Assembly: GCA_028673005.1 (NCBI GenBank)
Contig: CM054116.1
Location: 145,449,173-145,513,172 of the forward strand
DNA: 64,000 nt
Direction: 5' to 3'
Source: Tanypteryx hageni
Taxonomy: Eukaryota; Arthropoda; Insecta; Odonata; Petaluridae
Part shown: piece by piece, positions 42,066 through 53,826 of the stretch
Layout: each line of letters starts with the position of its first letter
Numbering within the stretch: the first letter of the stretch is position 1
Notes under the pieces: generated by a model
Databases searched by the model: none
What the model saw: the letters and a program-made list of their open reading frames with translations, nothing else
Told to the model about the DNA's origin: nothing
Translations under genes and position numbers: made by a program

Positions 42066-43339
42066 AACATTATTAGCATAGTTAAATAAAATCAACCCAA
42101 ACAGGGTTGCCACAATTACAAATTAAAGTCTTTCAGTAATTAAGGATTTGGAAGAAGTTGGCTGAACAGGTTTCAATTAAATTTTGTTTATAAGATTTGT
42201 ACAAAATACCATAATGAAATCAAGATGTTCAAAGTAAGCGCAAGTAGGAGCTAACTATTTTACAAGAAAAGTTTCAATTTTTATTTCTATTTAAATGCAA
42301 ATTAAGAGAAGTATTAAAAACTAATATATGAAGTATATTACACGTGAAGTTGAGATATGGCGTTCGCGACATAATATTAAACGTCTTTAAGTTATAGCGG
42401 GAGCGAGAGAGACAGTTTTAGTTCCGTTCCTTAAACGCGGTGAGTGATCACGAGATCACGAACGCGCTGGTGAAAGTGAAGAGAGATCGCGTTGGGATTC
42501 GCGATTTACGGTGAGGGCTCGGCGGTACGCGACAATATACTTAATCCTCATTTTATTAGTGCTTTCCGTCATTGCTGAAAATCATTATTGTCTTCGTGAT
42601 GTCCGTCCGTACGCAGATATCAGGGAAGAACTGGCTAAACCGATTTAAACCAAATTTGGTACACAGAATATTCACATAATTAATGACCAAAATGGCATAT
42701 TTGGCCCTAATCGACTAAGCAGTGGTGCCACAATTGTAACGTTAAACTTTTCGGTAATTATGAATTGGGACGGAATTGTCTTAAGGGATTTCAGCGAAAT
42801 TTTGTACGAAGGAGGCGTGGAACATAAAATAACAAAATCAGGGTTTTTTGTTTAGATATAGAAAGCAGGGCTGCCACAATAAAAGGAATAAAAAATTTCT
42901 TTTACACGTATTAGTGTTGAACTCACCCCATCAATTTAAACCAAATTTAATACTTATAATATATACATAATTAAAAGTAAAATAATATTTCTTTTACACG
43001 TATTTCTAGAGAAGTGACCTTATAGATTTTATCCAAATATAGCATATTTAATCTTAATATGAATAAATGACCAAAATAGCATATTTCAACCGGATCGACT
43101 AAACAGGGCTACCACAATATCAAGGTTAGTATGTTAGAATTTTCTGTAACTATGAATTTGGAAGGTATTGGCTGAACCGATTTTTACAAAATTCATTTTC
43201 AGGGCGAGTATAGAATGGCAAACCGAAATGAACATGTTTAGAATAGATCTAAGATCTAAGATTAGAGAGTAGGGTAGGGTGTAGGCGTATTAGGAGATTT
43301 CATAGGGGCATCGAGTGTAATACAGTTTCTGGTCGCAAA

Positions 43340-46133
43340 GTGAGAGAGTCCACCAGCGAAAGCCGTAATAGAGCAGTTAATGCTTCGGGCGATAACGAGA
43401 AATTAAACATTATAGTTTTAAACTGCCGCAGCATTCGTAGGAAGTCTGCCGAACTCGAACACGTAATTCGCACGTTGCATGCGGATGTAGTTATAGGTAC
43501 GGAAAGTTGGCTCACTGAAGATATCGCTAGCCAAGAAATTTTTCCGAAAAGCTATAGAGTATACAGAAAAGACCGCGCCAATAGAATAGGTGGCGGAGTA
43601 TTTTTGGCAATAAGTGAAAAGTACGATAGTTGTCAGATCCCTATTATCGATGAAACGACCGAGAGCGTGTGGTGCCGCCTAGGTAAGGATAATTCGAAAA
43701 AGATATATTTATGCTCATTTTACAGACCACCTAATGCCAAAGTTGATTATATTTTAAGTTTAGAGAGGCAATTAGCCGAGCTTAGATCTATTATGAACGA
43801 CGGTTACGTGATAATTGGAGGCGATTTTAACTTACCGTCAATCGATTGGGAAAACCTATGTTTCGTTACGGGAGGTAAAGAACGCGAATCGTGTGAAGCC
43901 TTAATGGACACGTTTCATGAATATTCCTTAATCCAGATGGTACAAAAAGCCACGCGTTCGGGCAATGTTCTCGACTTGCTTGCTTCTAACATCCCGCATA
44001 GGATAACTAAGGTATCCACAGAGGAGGGACTTAGCGACCATCGAGCTGTGTATGCGGAGTGCGAATTAAAGCTCAAAAGACATCCTAAGCCTCTTCGGAA
44101 TGTATACGCTTTCGCCAAGGCTGACTTTAAAAGTTTCAGCTTACATCTCAAAAGTACCTTTGTCAGTTATCGTGAAAAGACAGAACGATTAGGTATGGAG
44201 CCATCATGGTTATTATTTAAGGATATACTAGGAAGAGGTATCAATAGATTTATCTCCAGTAAGTTAAAATCTGATAAGAAAGAACCTCGTTGGTTTAATA
44301 AGGAAGTCAGGATTGCCTTAAGACGACGCAAAATTGAAAAACATACCTACCACCGCTTCCGATGAGTATCGCACAGCTATAGTCCATGAGTATAACAGTG
44401 CCCGCATACTAGCGAGAAAAACCATGCGTAACGCATTTAACACCTTCCGGAATGAGGTATTAAATACAAAATTGAAGGAGGATCCAAAAGCGTTCTGGTC
44501 CTACGTAAGAGAAGTCAAGGGAGTGGGTCCTTCAATACCCTCCCTGCGATGTGATTCCAGAGACATCCTTCACGATGGGGAGGATAAAGCTAATCTACTA
44601 AACGTTTACTTCGCGAAGGCGTTCACGGCAGGTGGAAATATACTTAAAGACAATCTTATTCCCGATGGATGTACTCGGATGGATAATATTAAAATCTCTG
44701 AGGCAGGAATAGCGAAGCAACTGAGTGCGATAAAGCCCAACAAAAATCCTGGACCAGAAGGAATTCCCGCGCGTGTATTAAAAGAACTAGCAGAAGATAT
44801 AGCTCCCTTCCTTCGGATAGTTTTCGAGAAATCTCTTACCCTCTGTGAGGTTCCTGATGATTGGAAACTAGCACACGTCACACCCATTCATAAGGGAGGT
44901 GACAAAGAAAACCCCGAAAATTATAGGCCGATTTCTCTAACATCATTATCATGTAAGATTTTGGAGCACATTATTGTTAGCAACACAATGCGTTATCTTG
45001 AGAGTAGATCGCTCTTAGTCAGCTGTCAACATGGCTTCAGAAAAGGTAGATCCTGTGACACCCAACTCGGTCTGTTTGTGAATGATGTTTTATCATGCGG
45101 CGAAAATAATAAGCAGGTCGATGCAGTGTTCCTTGATTTTAGAAAAGCTTTTGACAAGGTTCCCCACCGTAAGTTGTTATTAAAATTGGGAAATCTTGGC
45201 GTTAATGTTAAAGTCATTAACTGGGTTCGCGCTTTCCTTAGGAATAGAAAACAAAAAGTAGTCATCGATGGTAAGTCCTCGAGTGTGGCAGATGTAGTCT
45301 CTGGAGTGCCGCAGGGTAGTGTGATCGGACCTATGCTTTTCTTGCTTTATATAAACGACATCAGCTCAGTTGTAAAAAGTAATATCAGGCTTTTTGCGGA
45401 TGACACCGTAGTCTATAGAGAAATTAGTGGTCCTAGCGACCATCGTCAGCTTCAGGATGATCTGGATGCGTTATCTGTTTGGTGCAAGGAATGGCAGCTA
45501 GAAATCAATCAGAAAAAGAGTAACGTTCTAAACTTTTGGAAATCTAGAAGCCCATCGTCCGTGTTTACCTACTCGATAGATGGTGAGATCATTCCTGTTT
45601 CGGAATCCGTGAAATACCTCGGGGTAACCTTGAATCGTGACCTGTCTTGGGACACCCACATAAGACGAGTGATAGGTGCGGCAAATAAGATGTTGGCTTT
45701 TGTGCGTAGGATAGTCAGGAAAAGCACGGAAAAGGTGAGGGAATCCTGTTATTTATCGTTGGTTAAACCTCAAATGGAATACGCAGCAGCGGTTTGGGAT
45801 CCATATCAGAGGGGACTCATAAAGGATTTAGAAAAAATACAGCGGCGAGCAGCTAGATTCGTGAAAAAGAATTACGATAAAAAACAGAGCGTTACGTTAC
45901 TCATTGATGAGTTGAGTTGGCCATCGTTGAAAGATCGTAGATTACAGGCGAGACTTAAACTTCTAGATAAATATAGGTCGGAGATATTCGTAAATGAAAT
46001 GAAGGATATTATTCGACAACCAACGTATATCGGTCGGAGGGATAATGACGACAAGATTCGCGAAATAGATAGTAGGACGGAGAGGTATAAGGAGTCCTTT
46101 TTCCCTAGGACAATACGTGACCACAATAGATAA
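43340..46133 (+). pseudogene. CR1 ORF2 (AP endonuclease plus RT), frameshifted
   Basis: Frame 1 (43,340-44,365) carries the endonuclease: LNCRSIRRKSAELEHVI, GTESWLTEDIASQEIF, YRPPNAKV, IIGGDFNLPSIDW and LSDHRAVYAE. Frame 2 (from about 44,334 to 46,133) carries the linker and RT: NPGPEGIPARVL, NYRPISLTSLSCK, QHGFRKGRSCDTQ, DFRKAFDKVPHRK, SGVPQGSVIGPMLF and the catalytic LFADDTVVY, then the C-terminal domain ending FFPRTIRDHNR. The two frames overlap near 44,335-44,365, where one small indel has broken the protein after IALRRRKIE. Otherwise all motifs are intact, so it is a young but dead copy. Confidence 0.9.
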
Positions 46134-46173
46134 CTGTGAATAATAATTAGTTAGGAACTTGGTGCGCGGCACC

Positions 46174-46206
46174 CCCTGCCATCCACCGTCAAGGTGACTT
46201 GCAGGG
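46174..46206 (+). other. CR1 3'-terminal hairpin, copy 2
   Basis: CCCTGC pairs with GCAGGG, CACC with GGTG, loop GTCAA, then a GTAGAT tail. Confidence 0.7.
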
Positions 46207-46234
46207 TAATATGTAGATGTAGATGTAGATGTAC

Positions 46235-48025
46235 GAAGCAGGGATACCACAATATAAGTCAAAATAATTTCTGATTTCAAAGCAAATACATTAATATGCG
46301 ATTACGCTAAGACGAATTTCACGAAAAGCACTTCTGTAACCACGGAAAATCAGTGCACATCCCTACTTGTCTCCGATTAAAAAGAAATTCCCACACCAAA
46401 TCGGCACCGATTTGAATTTAGTCTTCAACAATAATAATCCTCCTCCTTTTAGCTGCAGAAGTTTGAACGCCGAGTTTGATCTTAATTGTAACTTATTCAA
46501 AAATTCAATTTTATAATGTCCGGCACTGATTTCCGTGCTTTCCTTATGGTAGTAATAAAATTCAACATGAAGTCCAAACCAGGACTAATGCAGGCTGGTT
46601 TCCCAAAGTTGACGTCCCGAATTGATTACTTATATTGACAGGAAATGTTTCAGTATGTGTCAGTCATTCCAAGAAATTCTCATACCATAAATACTATTTG
46701 GGTATTTACGTATTAACAGCAGGACCCTTACGCAAATAAGTAAGTACCACTATTCATAGTTTATCAACGATAGAGAAAATTTGGAAAACAAACTAATAGA
46801 GCATTAGCAGGTTTAAAATACTAAAAGCAATGTCAAAATCTCTTTCTGACATATTTTGCATGATTTTTTCAAATAAAGGAATTTAATAAATGATACTTTT
46901 TATACGATAATATGCATAAATCAACTTCCCATTGCTGAAGGGTAGTCGAGTGAAAAGAAAATAACCCATTTGTTCACTCGTCTATGCTCAAGCCGAGTTC
47001 GGCAATGATCGTCTCTATGGCAACAGTCCGATAAAATCCGATTTAAAACGCAAAAACGCTGTTTTAGTAGAAATTCAAGAAAATACGATCAATTATCAAA
47101 ATTCTGTGATAAGAATTAGAATCTACATTCATTTCCCCTTAGAACAGCGCAAACCTCGCTCCGATATCACCTTTTAAATATATGTTAAAGTATTAAAGAA
47201 ATATCTCTGCACGATGGATTTGAGACTTCATATGTAAAACAAATAGGGGGAAAACGTTCCTGGAATCGAACCCGAGACTTCAATCTTCGCCAAATAATAT
47301 ATTATAGCTCGGAGGTGGGCCCTTGCAGCACGAACCTCATACCAAGTTTCACGAAAATCGGTTGTTAGTGGGACACACACACACACACAGGACCATTTTA
47401 TAAGACTGTTTCCTTTGGAAATCAGCCTAAAAATGGTGTTAAAGATAACAATCTGAAAATGAAAATTATTGGAATTTTCGATGTTTTTTCGTCGGTTGTA
47501 CGTAATGGCCTATCGTCTTACCAAATATCAGATCCCTAGTCCTTTTAAATGTGGCCAAACAATCATTTGTCTGTTCCGCCGCAAATACACCACGTGCACG
47601 CTCATACCAGGCCTTCCCTCCACTTTTCTCATAAACGTGCTTCTTTCCATTCTGTGATTCAACGCCTTAGCTCCCGAGGATAGTTTTTGTTGCGATGATT
47701 GAAATTCCCGGGTTTGATTCTAGGAACTATCCTTCGCATTTCATTTACATGATAAATCTGAAATTCATCGTACAGGGCAATTTTGTCTTGCACAAAAAAT
47801 AGCCCCCGCCCCCTATATAGATATTACTTCTCACAGTTAATAAAAAAACAAATGCCATATTCATTATAAAATAAACAGTAATAAACAGAGTTTTAAAAAA
47901 TAAATCATTTGTGATAGATATATTTCGAAAATATTTAATACAACAAGATTTCAATGGGAATCCTGAGATTGATGTCAGGTTCTATATTTGATAAATACAA
48001 TCTTAAATAAAATCTCTCCAATTTA
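46235..48025. other. Repeat-derived non-coding stretch
   Basis: Resumes the GCAGGG repeat field at 46,235. From about 46,960 to 47,400 it holds a second copy of the B-box-bearing dispersed repeat seen at 35.9-36.4 kb (CTGGAATCGAACCCGAGACT at about 47,260), ending in a (CA)n run near 47,372. A further motif CCCGGGTTTGATTCTAGG lies at 47,708. No genes recognised. Confidence 0.55.
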
Positions 48026-48029
48026 CATT

Positions 48030-48300
48030 TAATCAATTTCTCCGCTTAATCAGCAGTCGCATTACAGCACTGAAACTCTTTTCTACTAAATAAGACGCTG
48101 TAAATTCTGGGATAAATAACTTTACTTCTTGCCAAATATGACGGTATATTAATCGTAGTTTCACCCAAAATTCTTCATAACAAGTTTGGTTGAACCGTAC
48201 CTTGGCTTGAAAGTTATTTTGAAGATCTGATAATTCTTCCTTCAAATCTGGACATACTCTTTCAACATCGGCCAAAAACGGATTAATAATCCAATCATAT
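48030..48300 (-). pseudogene. hAT transposase C-terminal fragment
   Basis: The minus strand encodes NPFLADVERVCPDLKEEL, NNFQAKVRFNQTCYEEFWVK and PEFTASYLVEKSFSAVMR before a stop. This is the hATC dimerisation region of ZBED5/FAM200-like transposases, where the family has STYLCE-FSAM and this copy has ASYLVEKSFSAVM. Only the last 80-90 residues remain. It differs from the hAT pseudogene at 5 kb, so it is a separate element. Confidence 0.75.
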
Positions 48301-49520
48301 TAAGTGAACAATGACACGAATTCTGCAAAAGCTGCAAATCAAAGCTGTTTCTGGCTCGCCTTCTTTCCATTTTCCTCTACTGAAAAATATACGACAATCA
48401 ATATAAGATTTAAACTCGAAAACTGTGTAACCTAACAGTAAGATGGTTTTTAAGACGGTGGTCTAAGGTTGCCAGGCGTCCGAGTTCACAGTGTGTGCTG
48501 TGTCTGGTTCGGACTATACATATGTCTAGGTTTCTCCGATTTCAAATCTATTTTTACTCAATTATAAATGTGCACCATTTACCATTCACTTTGTCTATTT
48601 TTTGTGATTTTTTTAAATTTTGCGGAAAATAATTTAAATAAGGTATAATTTCAATGTTACTTACTCAGGCTGAATTTAGTAGAGGCACTGTAAAGTCTTG
48701 TGCTGTCATGTAAACGTTGTGTAATAAAATCATTTCATTTATACCTATGGATTCTATGGTCTTCTATTCATTGAAAATTCCTTGTTAGGGAAGAAAATCA
48801 AGCTGCTCTGGATTTCATGAAGAGAAACTCTCAAAAGTTTGAATTATCAGAGGTGGAAACACGGAAATGTTTGAGTAGCCTCGGATCTGGCAATCCTTGG
48901 GTTGTTTGTGTAACACCGACGGACAGATAGACAAAAATTTTTATAAAAGTGCTAAAAATAAAAGACCTCTTGGAACCTTTATGCCTTGCTATTTTTGGAA
49001 TGTCAGCGGGTAATACTTTATCAGTTCCTCTAGCGAAGACAAAATCCTAGTGATCACTTTCTTTCATTTCACTTAAGCAAGTAGACTAAGAAAAAAGAAC
49101 AACCTTGCCTTGACGATCAACCAAAATAAAGAATAATCGATGGCCGAAACCCATTATTTGTACGATAGCAGAACCACATTATTATATAAACAAAGTATAT
49201 AAAAGTTTCCTTTTAAACTGCTCTGTTTTCAAAGAGACTGGGAGACAGCTCCATAATATAAGGGACTTGGTAAGATAATTCAGGAGAGTGGATGAGGAGG
49301 GTGCGGTTAAGGACGATTTCTGGAAATTACTTTCACGACAATTTAATCTCAGATATAAAATTGTTGAAATATACAAATGTATATAATGTGTCAGAATGTG
49401 TAGCGGGTCAAACGTCTGATTGTCTCGTCAAATTATGGGTGAAGCTCTTGCAGTGGGCAATTGGCGAAAAAATGACGAATTGTATAAATGTACGAATAAA
49501 CGTCTAGCGCCCCCGACGGG
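48301..49520. other. Non-coding stretch
   Basis: No recognisable gene or repeat family; open frames are short and without motifs. Confidence 0.45.
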
Positions 49521-49524
49521 GGGG

Positions 49525-49572
49525 ACAGTGGTTCTAAACGTGGGCGGTACCGCCCACGTTTAGAACCACTGT
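49525..49572. repeat. 48-bp perfect palindrome of hAT-type ends
   Basis: ACAGTGGTTCTAAACGTGGG continues through GCGGTACCGC to its own exact reverse complement, centred between 49,548 and 49,549. CAGTGGTTCT is a typical hAT terminus, so this looks like two terminal repeats joined with no internal sequence. Confidence 0.8.
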
Positions 49573-49868
49573 TCTATGTAATACACTAGTGTAATTGTCC
49601 TGTTGAAGTTCAACGAGGAACTTAGAAATGAATAATAACAGCTGTAATTATTGAGTAAGAGCCGGTATAAAATTTTCCAAATTAGAGATTCGGGAAAATT
49701 TCTTTCTCATTCTCGTTTTCTCCAATGATAAGCCCTTTGTCAAGTAATAATAATAAATAAATAATAATATTCCCTCCCTCCGTCCCTCCCTCCCTCCCTT
49801 TCACCTTGACTCAATCCCTCCCTCGGTCTCCCTCCCTTCCTCTCTTTCTCCTTCCCTCTCTCTCTCTC

Positions 49869-50012
49869 ATCCCCGTTCCCGTGACGCCTGCCATCCCCGT
49901 TCCCGTGACGCCTGCCACCCACATTCCCGTGACGCCTGCCACCCCCGTTCCTGTGACGCCTGCCACCCCCGTTCCCGTGACGCCTGCCACCCCCATTTCC
50001 GTGACGCCTGCC
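49869..50012. repeat. 24-bp minisatellite, six units
   Basis: Unit ATCCCCGTTCCCGTGACGCC TGCC repeated six times with a few substitutions. It follows a pyrimidine-rich tract (49,770-49,868). Being a multiple of three, it keeps open frames in several phases, but none continues into a recognisable protein. Confidence 0.92.
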
Positions 50013-50602
50013 ATCCCCTCCCCATAGTGTCCTCGTCACAAATTTTAGGTGTAATTCCCTCTCCCTAGTGCTCATTCCCAAGTGGTTCCGGTGTATTAAA
50101 TTTCCCCTTATTCGGTTTCTCTCTTAGTTTTCTGTGCTGTGTTTCTTTTAGTGTTTTCCACTGTTTTAGTGCTCCTTTTCCCGTGCCGAAGTGCCCTTTG
50201 TGTTGGCGTAAATCCTATTTAGTGGTTTTCATTGTTTCTCGGTGTGCTTCTCATTTCCTCCAACCAGTGTCAAGTGCAATCCCCTCGCATCCCCCTTAAT
50301 CAACCGTAGCGTCCACTTCCATTTCAGTGCTCTTTATCCGATTAAGTTTAGTCGTGTTTAATTCCTACCAAGTGTTCTCCTCTAATGCTTTATTTCATCT
50401 CTGCCTCTATTTTTTTTCTACCAGTGCTACTTTAGTGTTGTGTCTCATTCATTATTTCTTAATAATTAATTTGTATTCTTATTATTGTTACTTAGTCATT
50501 GGCATATACTGTAGCATTACTTCTCCGCTATGTGTGCTCTTTCCCGTGTGCATTAATCAATTTATTTTAGCCCTTCTCAACCACTTCTTTACCTGAATCA
50601 TC

Positions 50603-50607
<5 letters not shown>
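50013..50607 (+). other. Possible 5' leader of the jockey/L2-like LINE
   Basis: T/C-rich sequence with many AGTG triplets (TAGTGTTTTCCACTGTTTTAG type) upstream of the first LINE reading frame. It has no coding content of its own. Assignment to the LINE is by position only. A (TA)n run occupies 50,608-50,660. Confidence 0.35.
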
Positions 50608-50664
<57 letters not shown>

Positions 50665-50713
50665 TTATTTATTTATTTTTTTTATTTTTGCCGCTTACTC
50701 AACTACCCGCTAA

Positions 50714-52213
50714 ATGTCTGTCATTGAGCCTTCCACCAATGCTTCTCTTCAGCCTAATTCTACTCTTAACCCAAATGCACCTGCTTTCATCCCGTCACAC
50801 TGCAGGGTGCCATACCTAAACCCTAACGCCCCTGAATTTTTCCCACGGGTCAGACCAAGCATCCACAGACCAACTCATTATCACACTCCTCATCTTACCA
50901 CCAACCGTTCTCCTCCTTCCCATAATGGCTTTCCCCGACCCATCCCAGTTCCAACACATTGTCTTCTTACAGAAGAACTTAAACCTTTTCCCCGATCCTT
51001 CCAACTTATCTATCTTAACGCCCAAAGCCTTGTCCCTTCGACGAACTGCGCTCATTACTCCCCCCCAACGATCTACATGCTATTACCATGTCCGAAACGT
51101 GGCTGAAACCCGCTATCTCGAGCTCTTCTGTTGAAATACCTGGGTATAACTTGTTTCGCAATGATAGGATTGGGAAAGGAGAAGGGGGAGTAGGAATCTA
51201 CGTCCGTAAAGACCTTGCTTGTAAAGTAATCGCCACCAGCGACGCACAATACTCCCGCAGACCTGAATATCTCTTCCTTGAAGTAGTCGTCAATTCAAAA
51301 AAAATATTGTTAGGAATCGTTTATCGTCCTCCAAAAATTGGTTATCTATCTGACATTGACGAGATCATTGCCTACTTAAGACACGATTATGAGCACTTAA
51401 TTATATCTGGTGACTTTAATGCAAATTTTGCCTCAAGCTCCTCCGATGCTGTCTTTTTTAAAAACTCTTTTACATCGCACAACCTCAGCATACTACCTTT
51501 AAAACCCACAAATAACACTAAAAATTCTTCCACTTGGATTGACATATTAGTTACTGCTAACCCAGATAAAGTTTGCACACATGATCAATTACCTGTCCCG
51601 GGCATTTCCTCCCATGACTTTAAGCAGAAATTTATCTCCCAACGATATTTTTAAAACCTTGACTATGATAGTTTAATTGCCGAAGCTGCGTGTCTTCCGT
51701 GGCACACTATTGAATATGCAGACGACATAGACGCAAAAATTGAAGCACTTAACACTTTTCTCTTACATCTACTCCATAAATACGCACCCATCAAAACCAC
51801 ACGCGTCTCTAAACCTCGCGCCCCGTGGATAACGGCCGATTTAAAACTATTGATGGCTCGACGCGATTCAATTTTTCGTCTCTTCAAATCAAATAAATGC
51901 CCAAATACGTTCAATACCTACAAAAATATTAGAAACAAAACCAAGCAACAGATTAGAAATGCCAAAATAAAATTCGCTTATTCTATATCCGCCTCCAATA
52001 TTACAACATCCGCCTTATGGAACAATCTGCGACACCTTGGAATTGGCAAGTCCAAGGATTCTTCCTTACCTCCAAACATATCACTAGATTCTCTTAACGA
52101 GAGCTTCTCGACGAATCCAACAACAATCGACATAGAACGAAAACGCAAAGTAATTAGTAATCTTACTGCAAAAGCGAACGAGTCATCCGGTTCTCCACAA
52201 TTCCACTTTAAAG
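50714..52213 (+). pseudogene. Jockey/L2-like LINE, segment 1: leader and endonuclease, up to start of RT
   Basis: Begins MSVIEPSTNASLQP and runs through a proline-rich leader to FQLIYLNAQSLVP, the first endonuclease motif. After a frameshift near 51,040-51,080 it continues HAITMSETWLKP, GGVGIYVRKDLA, LGIVYRPPK, LIISGDFNANF and WIDILVTANP. The last motif reads GISSHDF where the family has SDHD. One TAA at 51,652-51,654 interrupts the same frame, which goes on as NLDYDSLIAEAACLPWHTI, APWITADLKLLMARRDSIF and RNAKIKFAYSIS to FHFK, where the CR1 element has inserted. It is therefore a host copy that was cut by CR1 at 52,210-52,213 (AAAG). Confidence 0.85.
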
Positions 52214-52759
52214 TGTAGTCACCTGGCCCTCGAAGAGGACGGACGTGCCTTTCACTTCCTCCTGCGAGCGACACCTGTAGTAGTAGCAGTAGCTGTAGTT
52301 TAGCTGTAGCCGTATTGTTGTGTTAAGTAGAACTAGTATTTTTCTATTTATTCTATTTATTTTTTCATCTTCTTACGTTAATTGTTTTGTTGTAATTGTA
52401 GTTTAACTCATCTTTGAGCGTAAAGCTTACTCATCCTTCTCTTGCCGTATCATAGTAGTTAATTGCGTCTCTTAGCCACTAAATCCGTAATCTTTGTAAT
52501 ATTTATTTATAGTAGCGTATTACCTTACTCGTTCTTAATTATTTCCTTTTACCTTAGCATTTCTTTAGCTTCTAAATCTACATTGCTCTTGTGCTAAACT
52601 TTCTTGCTTATTTACTAACATTGTTGGTGTAGTGAAACACTTTCCCTTTCACTTTTTACCTGCGCTCGACCCTAATTTAACCTTGAAGACAGCCAACCGC
52701 GTATTTACGTTAGCTCTAGTATATTTATATAGATAGTACAGATTAGTTAAGAGGATAGG

Positions 52760-53791
52760 ATGGCTACTCCGAGGACTCCTGTTTCCTCCTTCTTGCGCGA
52801 CGCTGGTTGCGAGGCCATGATGTCTCGGATCACGGAGCTGGAGAGGGTGGTTGCGGACCTCCTTCAGAGGGTGGAAAGGTCGGAGGCAGCCTTGGCGCGT
52901 GGGAGGGGTGCGGGTTCTTCCCTGAGAGCAAACCGCGCCAAAATGGCGGCTCGGGTTCGCCTGGGTGCGGAAGCCGGCAGAGCGATCGGGGAGGCTCCTG
53001 GCTCCTCTTCGCGGGTCGAGGGTCCTCCGGTCCGGAAGCCCGATGAGTGGTGTGTGGTGTCCACTCGGGGGGATCGTGGGGTGGTGTTGCGGAGACAGGG
53101 AGTTGGGAACGCCTCGGTGGCCCCTCTCCCTGTTAGTAATCGGTTTGCGGTGTTGTCGGAGGACGACTCCACTGCCGTTACGCCCGTGCCCGCTCCCGTC
53201 TCCTCGGTGGAGGCCGGGCCCAAGGAGAGCTCGGGGGGAAAGAGAGGGCTGTTAGTGATAGGGAGCTCCAACGTCCGGCGTGTGGTGGCGCCTTTACTGT
53301 CACGGGCCCGCCGGGAGGGAGTTCACGAGCGGGTGTTCTCCAGGTGTATAGCAGGAGGTTCGGTGCCCCAGGTGACGAAGGAGTTCAGGGTGTCGGTATC
53401 GGGCACGGGTTGCTCCTCGCTGCGGGTGGTGGCCCATGTTGGTACCAATGACGCTTCGAAGCGCGGCTCCGAGGAGGTCTTAAGCTCTTTTAAGGACTTG
53501 GCCGCTGAGGTTGCTCGTGTCCGAGAGGAGTCTGGTGCTGATGTGCGGCTTTCCATCTGTAGCATTGTTCCTCGGACGGACTGCGGTTCTATGGTTTGGA
53601 GCCGAGTGGTCGGGCTGAACCGTAGGCTGTGGGACTTCTGTAGGGGCAATGGAGTGGACTTCGTTGACCTGAGGCCGGTCCTGGACTCATGTAGGGCATC
53701 CCTAAACGGTTCTGGTGTGCACTACACTGCCGAGGCTGCGGAGGCGGTAGCGCGTAGGGTGTTTGAGCATTCTAGGGCTTTTTTAGGTTAG
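52760..53791 (+). CDS. CR1 ORF1 protein with SGNH-type esterase domain
   Basis: 343 codons. Residues about 18-50 form a short amphipathic, probably coiled-coil helix (MSRITELERVVADLLQRVE). A basic, low-complexity region follows. Residues about 160-340 form an SGNH/GDSL esterase-like domain: GLLVIGSSNVRRV (catalytic Ser in GSSN, about 168), VVAHVGTNDASK (Asn block, about 228) and a C-terminal NGSGVHYTAEAA with the expected His near 319 and Asp a little before it. An esterase in ORF1 is a hallmark of part of the CR1 clade, where ORF1 packages the element RNA. The frame is visibly GC-rich, unlike ORF2 35 bp downstream. Confidence 0.85.
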   Translation: MATPRTPVSSFLRDAGCEAMMSRITELERVVADLLQRVERSEAALARGRGAGSSLRANRAKMAARVRLGAEAGRAIGEAPGSSSRVEGPPVRKPDEWCVVSTRGDRGVVLRRQGVGNASVAPLPVSNRFAVLSEDDSTAVTPVPAPVSSVEAGPKESSGGKRGLLVIGSSNVRRVVAPLLSRARREGVHERVFSRCIAGGSVPQVTKEFRVSVSGTGCSSLRVVAHVGTNDASKRGSEEVLSSFKDLAAEVARVREESGADVRLSICSIVPRTDCGSMVWSRVVGLNRRLWDFCRGNGVDFVDLRPVLDSCRASLNGSGVHYTAEAAEAVARRVFEHSRAFLG

Positions 53792-53826
53792 ATTTAAGCA
53801 ATTGCAATTTTTTAGCAAGCGTTGAG

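Larger units (their letters stand above)
41140..43240. repeat. Repeat field with GCAGGGCTGCCACAAT units
   Basis: The marker GCAGGGCTGCCACAAT or close variants occur near 41,283, 41,576, 41,722, 42,105 (CAGGGTTGCCACAATT), 42,721, 42,868 and 43,107, and again at 46,238 beyond the CR1 insertion. Between markers are shared blocks such as AATTGGCTGAACCGATTTC, AAATTTTGTACGAAGGAGGC and AAAATCAGGGTTTTTTG. Spacing is irregular (about 140-620 bp). Non-coding. Confidence 0.75.
43250..46232 (+). mobile_element. CR1-type LINE, 5'-truncated, one frameshift
   Basis: Lies inside the GCAGGGCTGCCACAAT repeat field, which resumes at 46,235. It lacks ORF1. ORF2 is present almost in full, followed by a 3' UTR with the family hairpin at 46,174-46,206 and a (GTAGAT)n tail. 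The 5' edge is approximate; I saw no convincing target duplication. Confidence 0.88.

Noticed and set aside
49740..50081. Open frames over the 24-bp minisatellite (VTPATPVP-like repeats)
   Set aside because: The 24-bp unit is a multiple of three so frames stay open by construction; no continuation into a recognisable protein.
52864..53649. Frames of 96-135 codons overlapping CR1 ORF1
   Set aside because: GC-rich sequence has few stops; the esterase frame explains the region.
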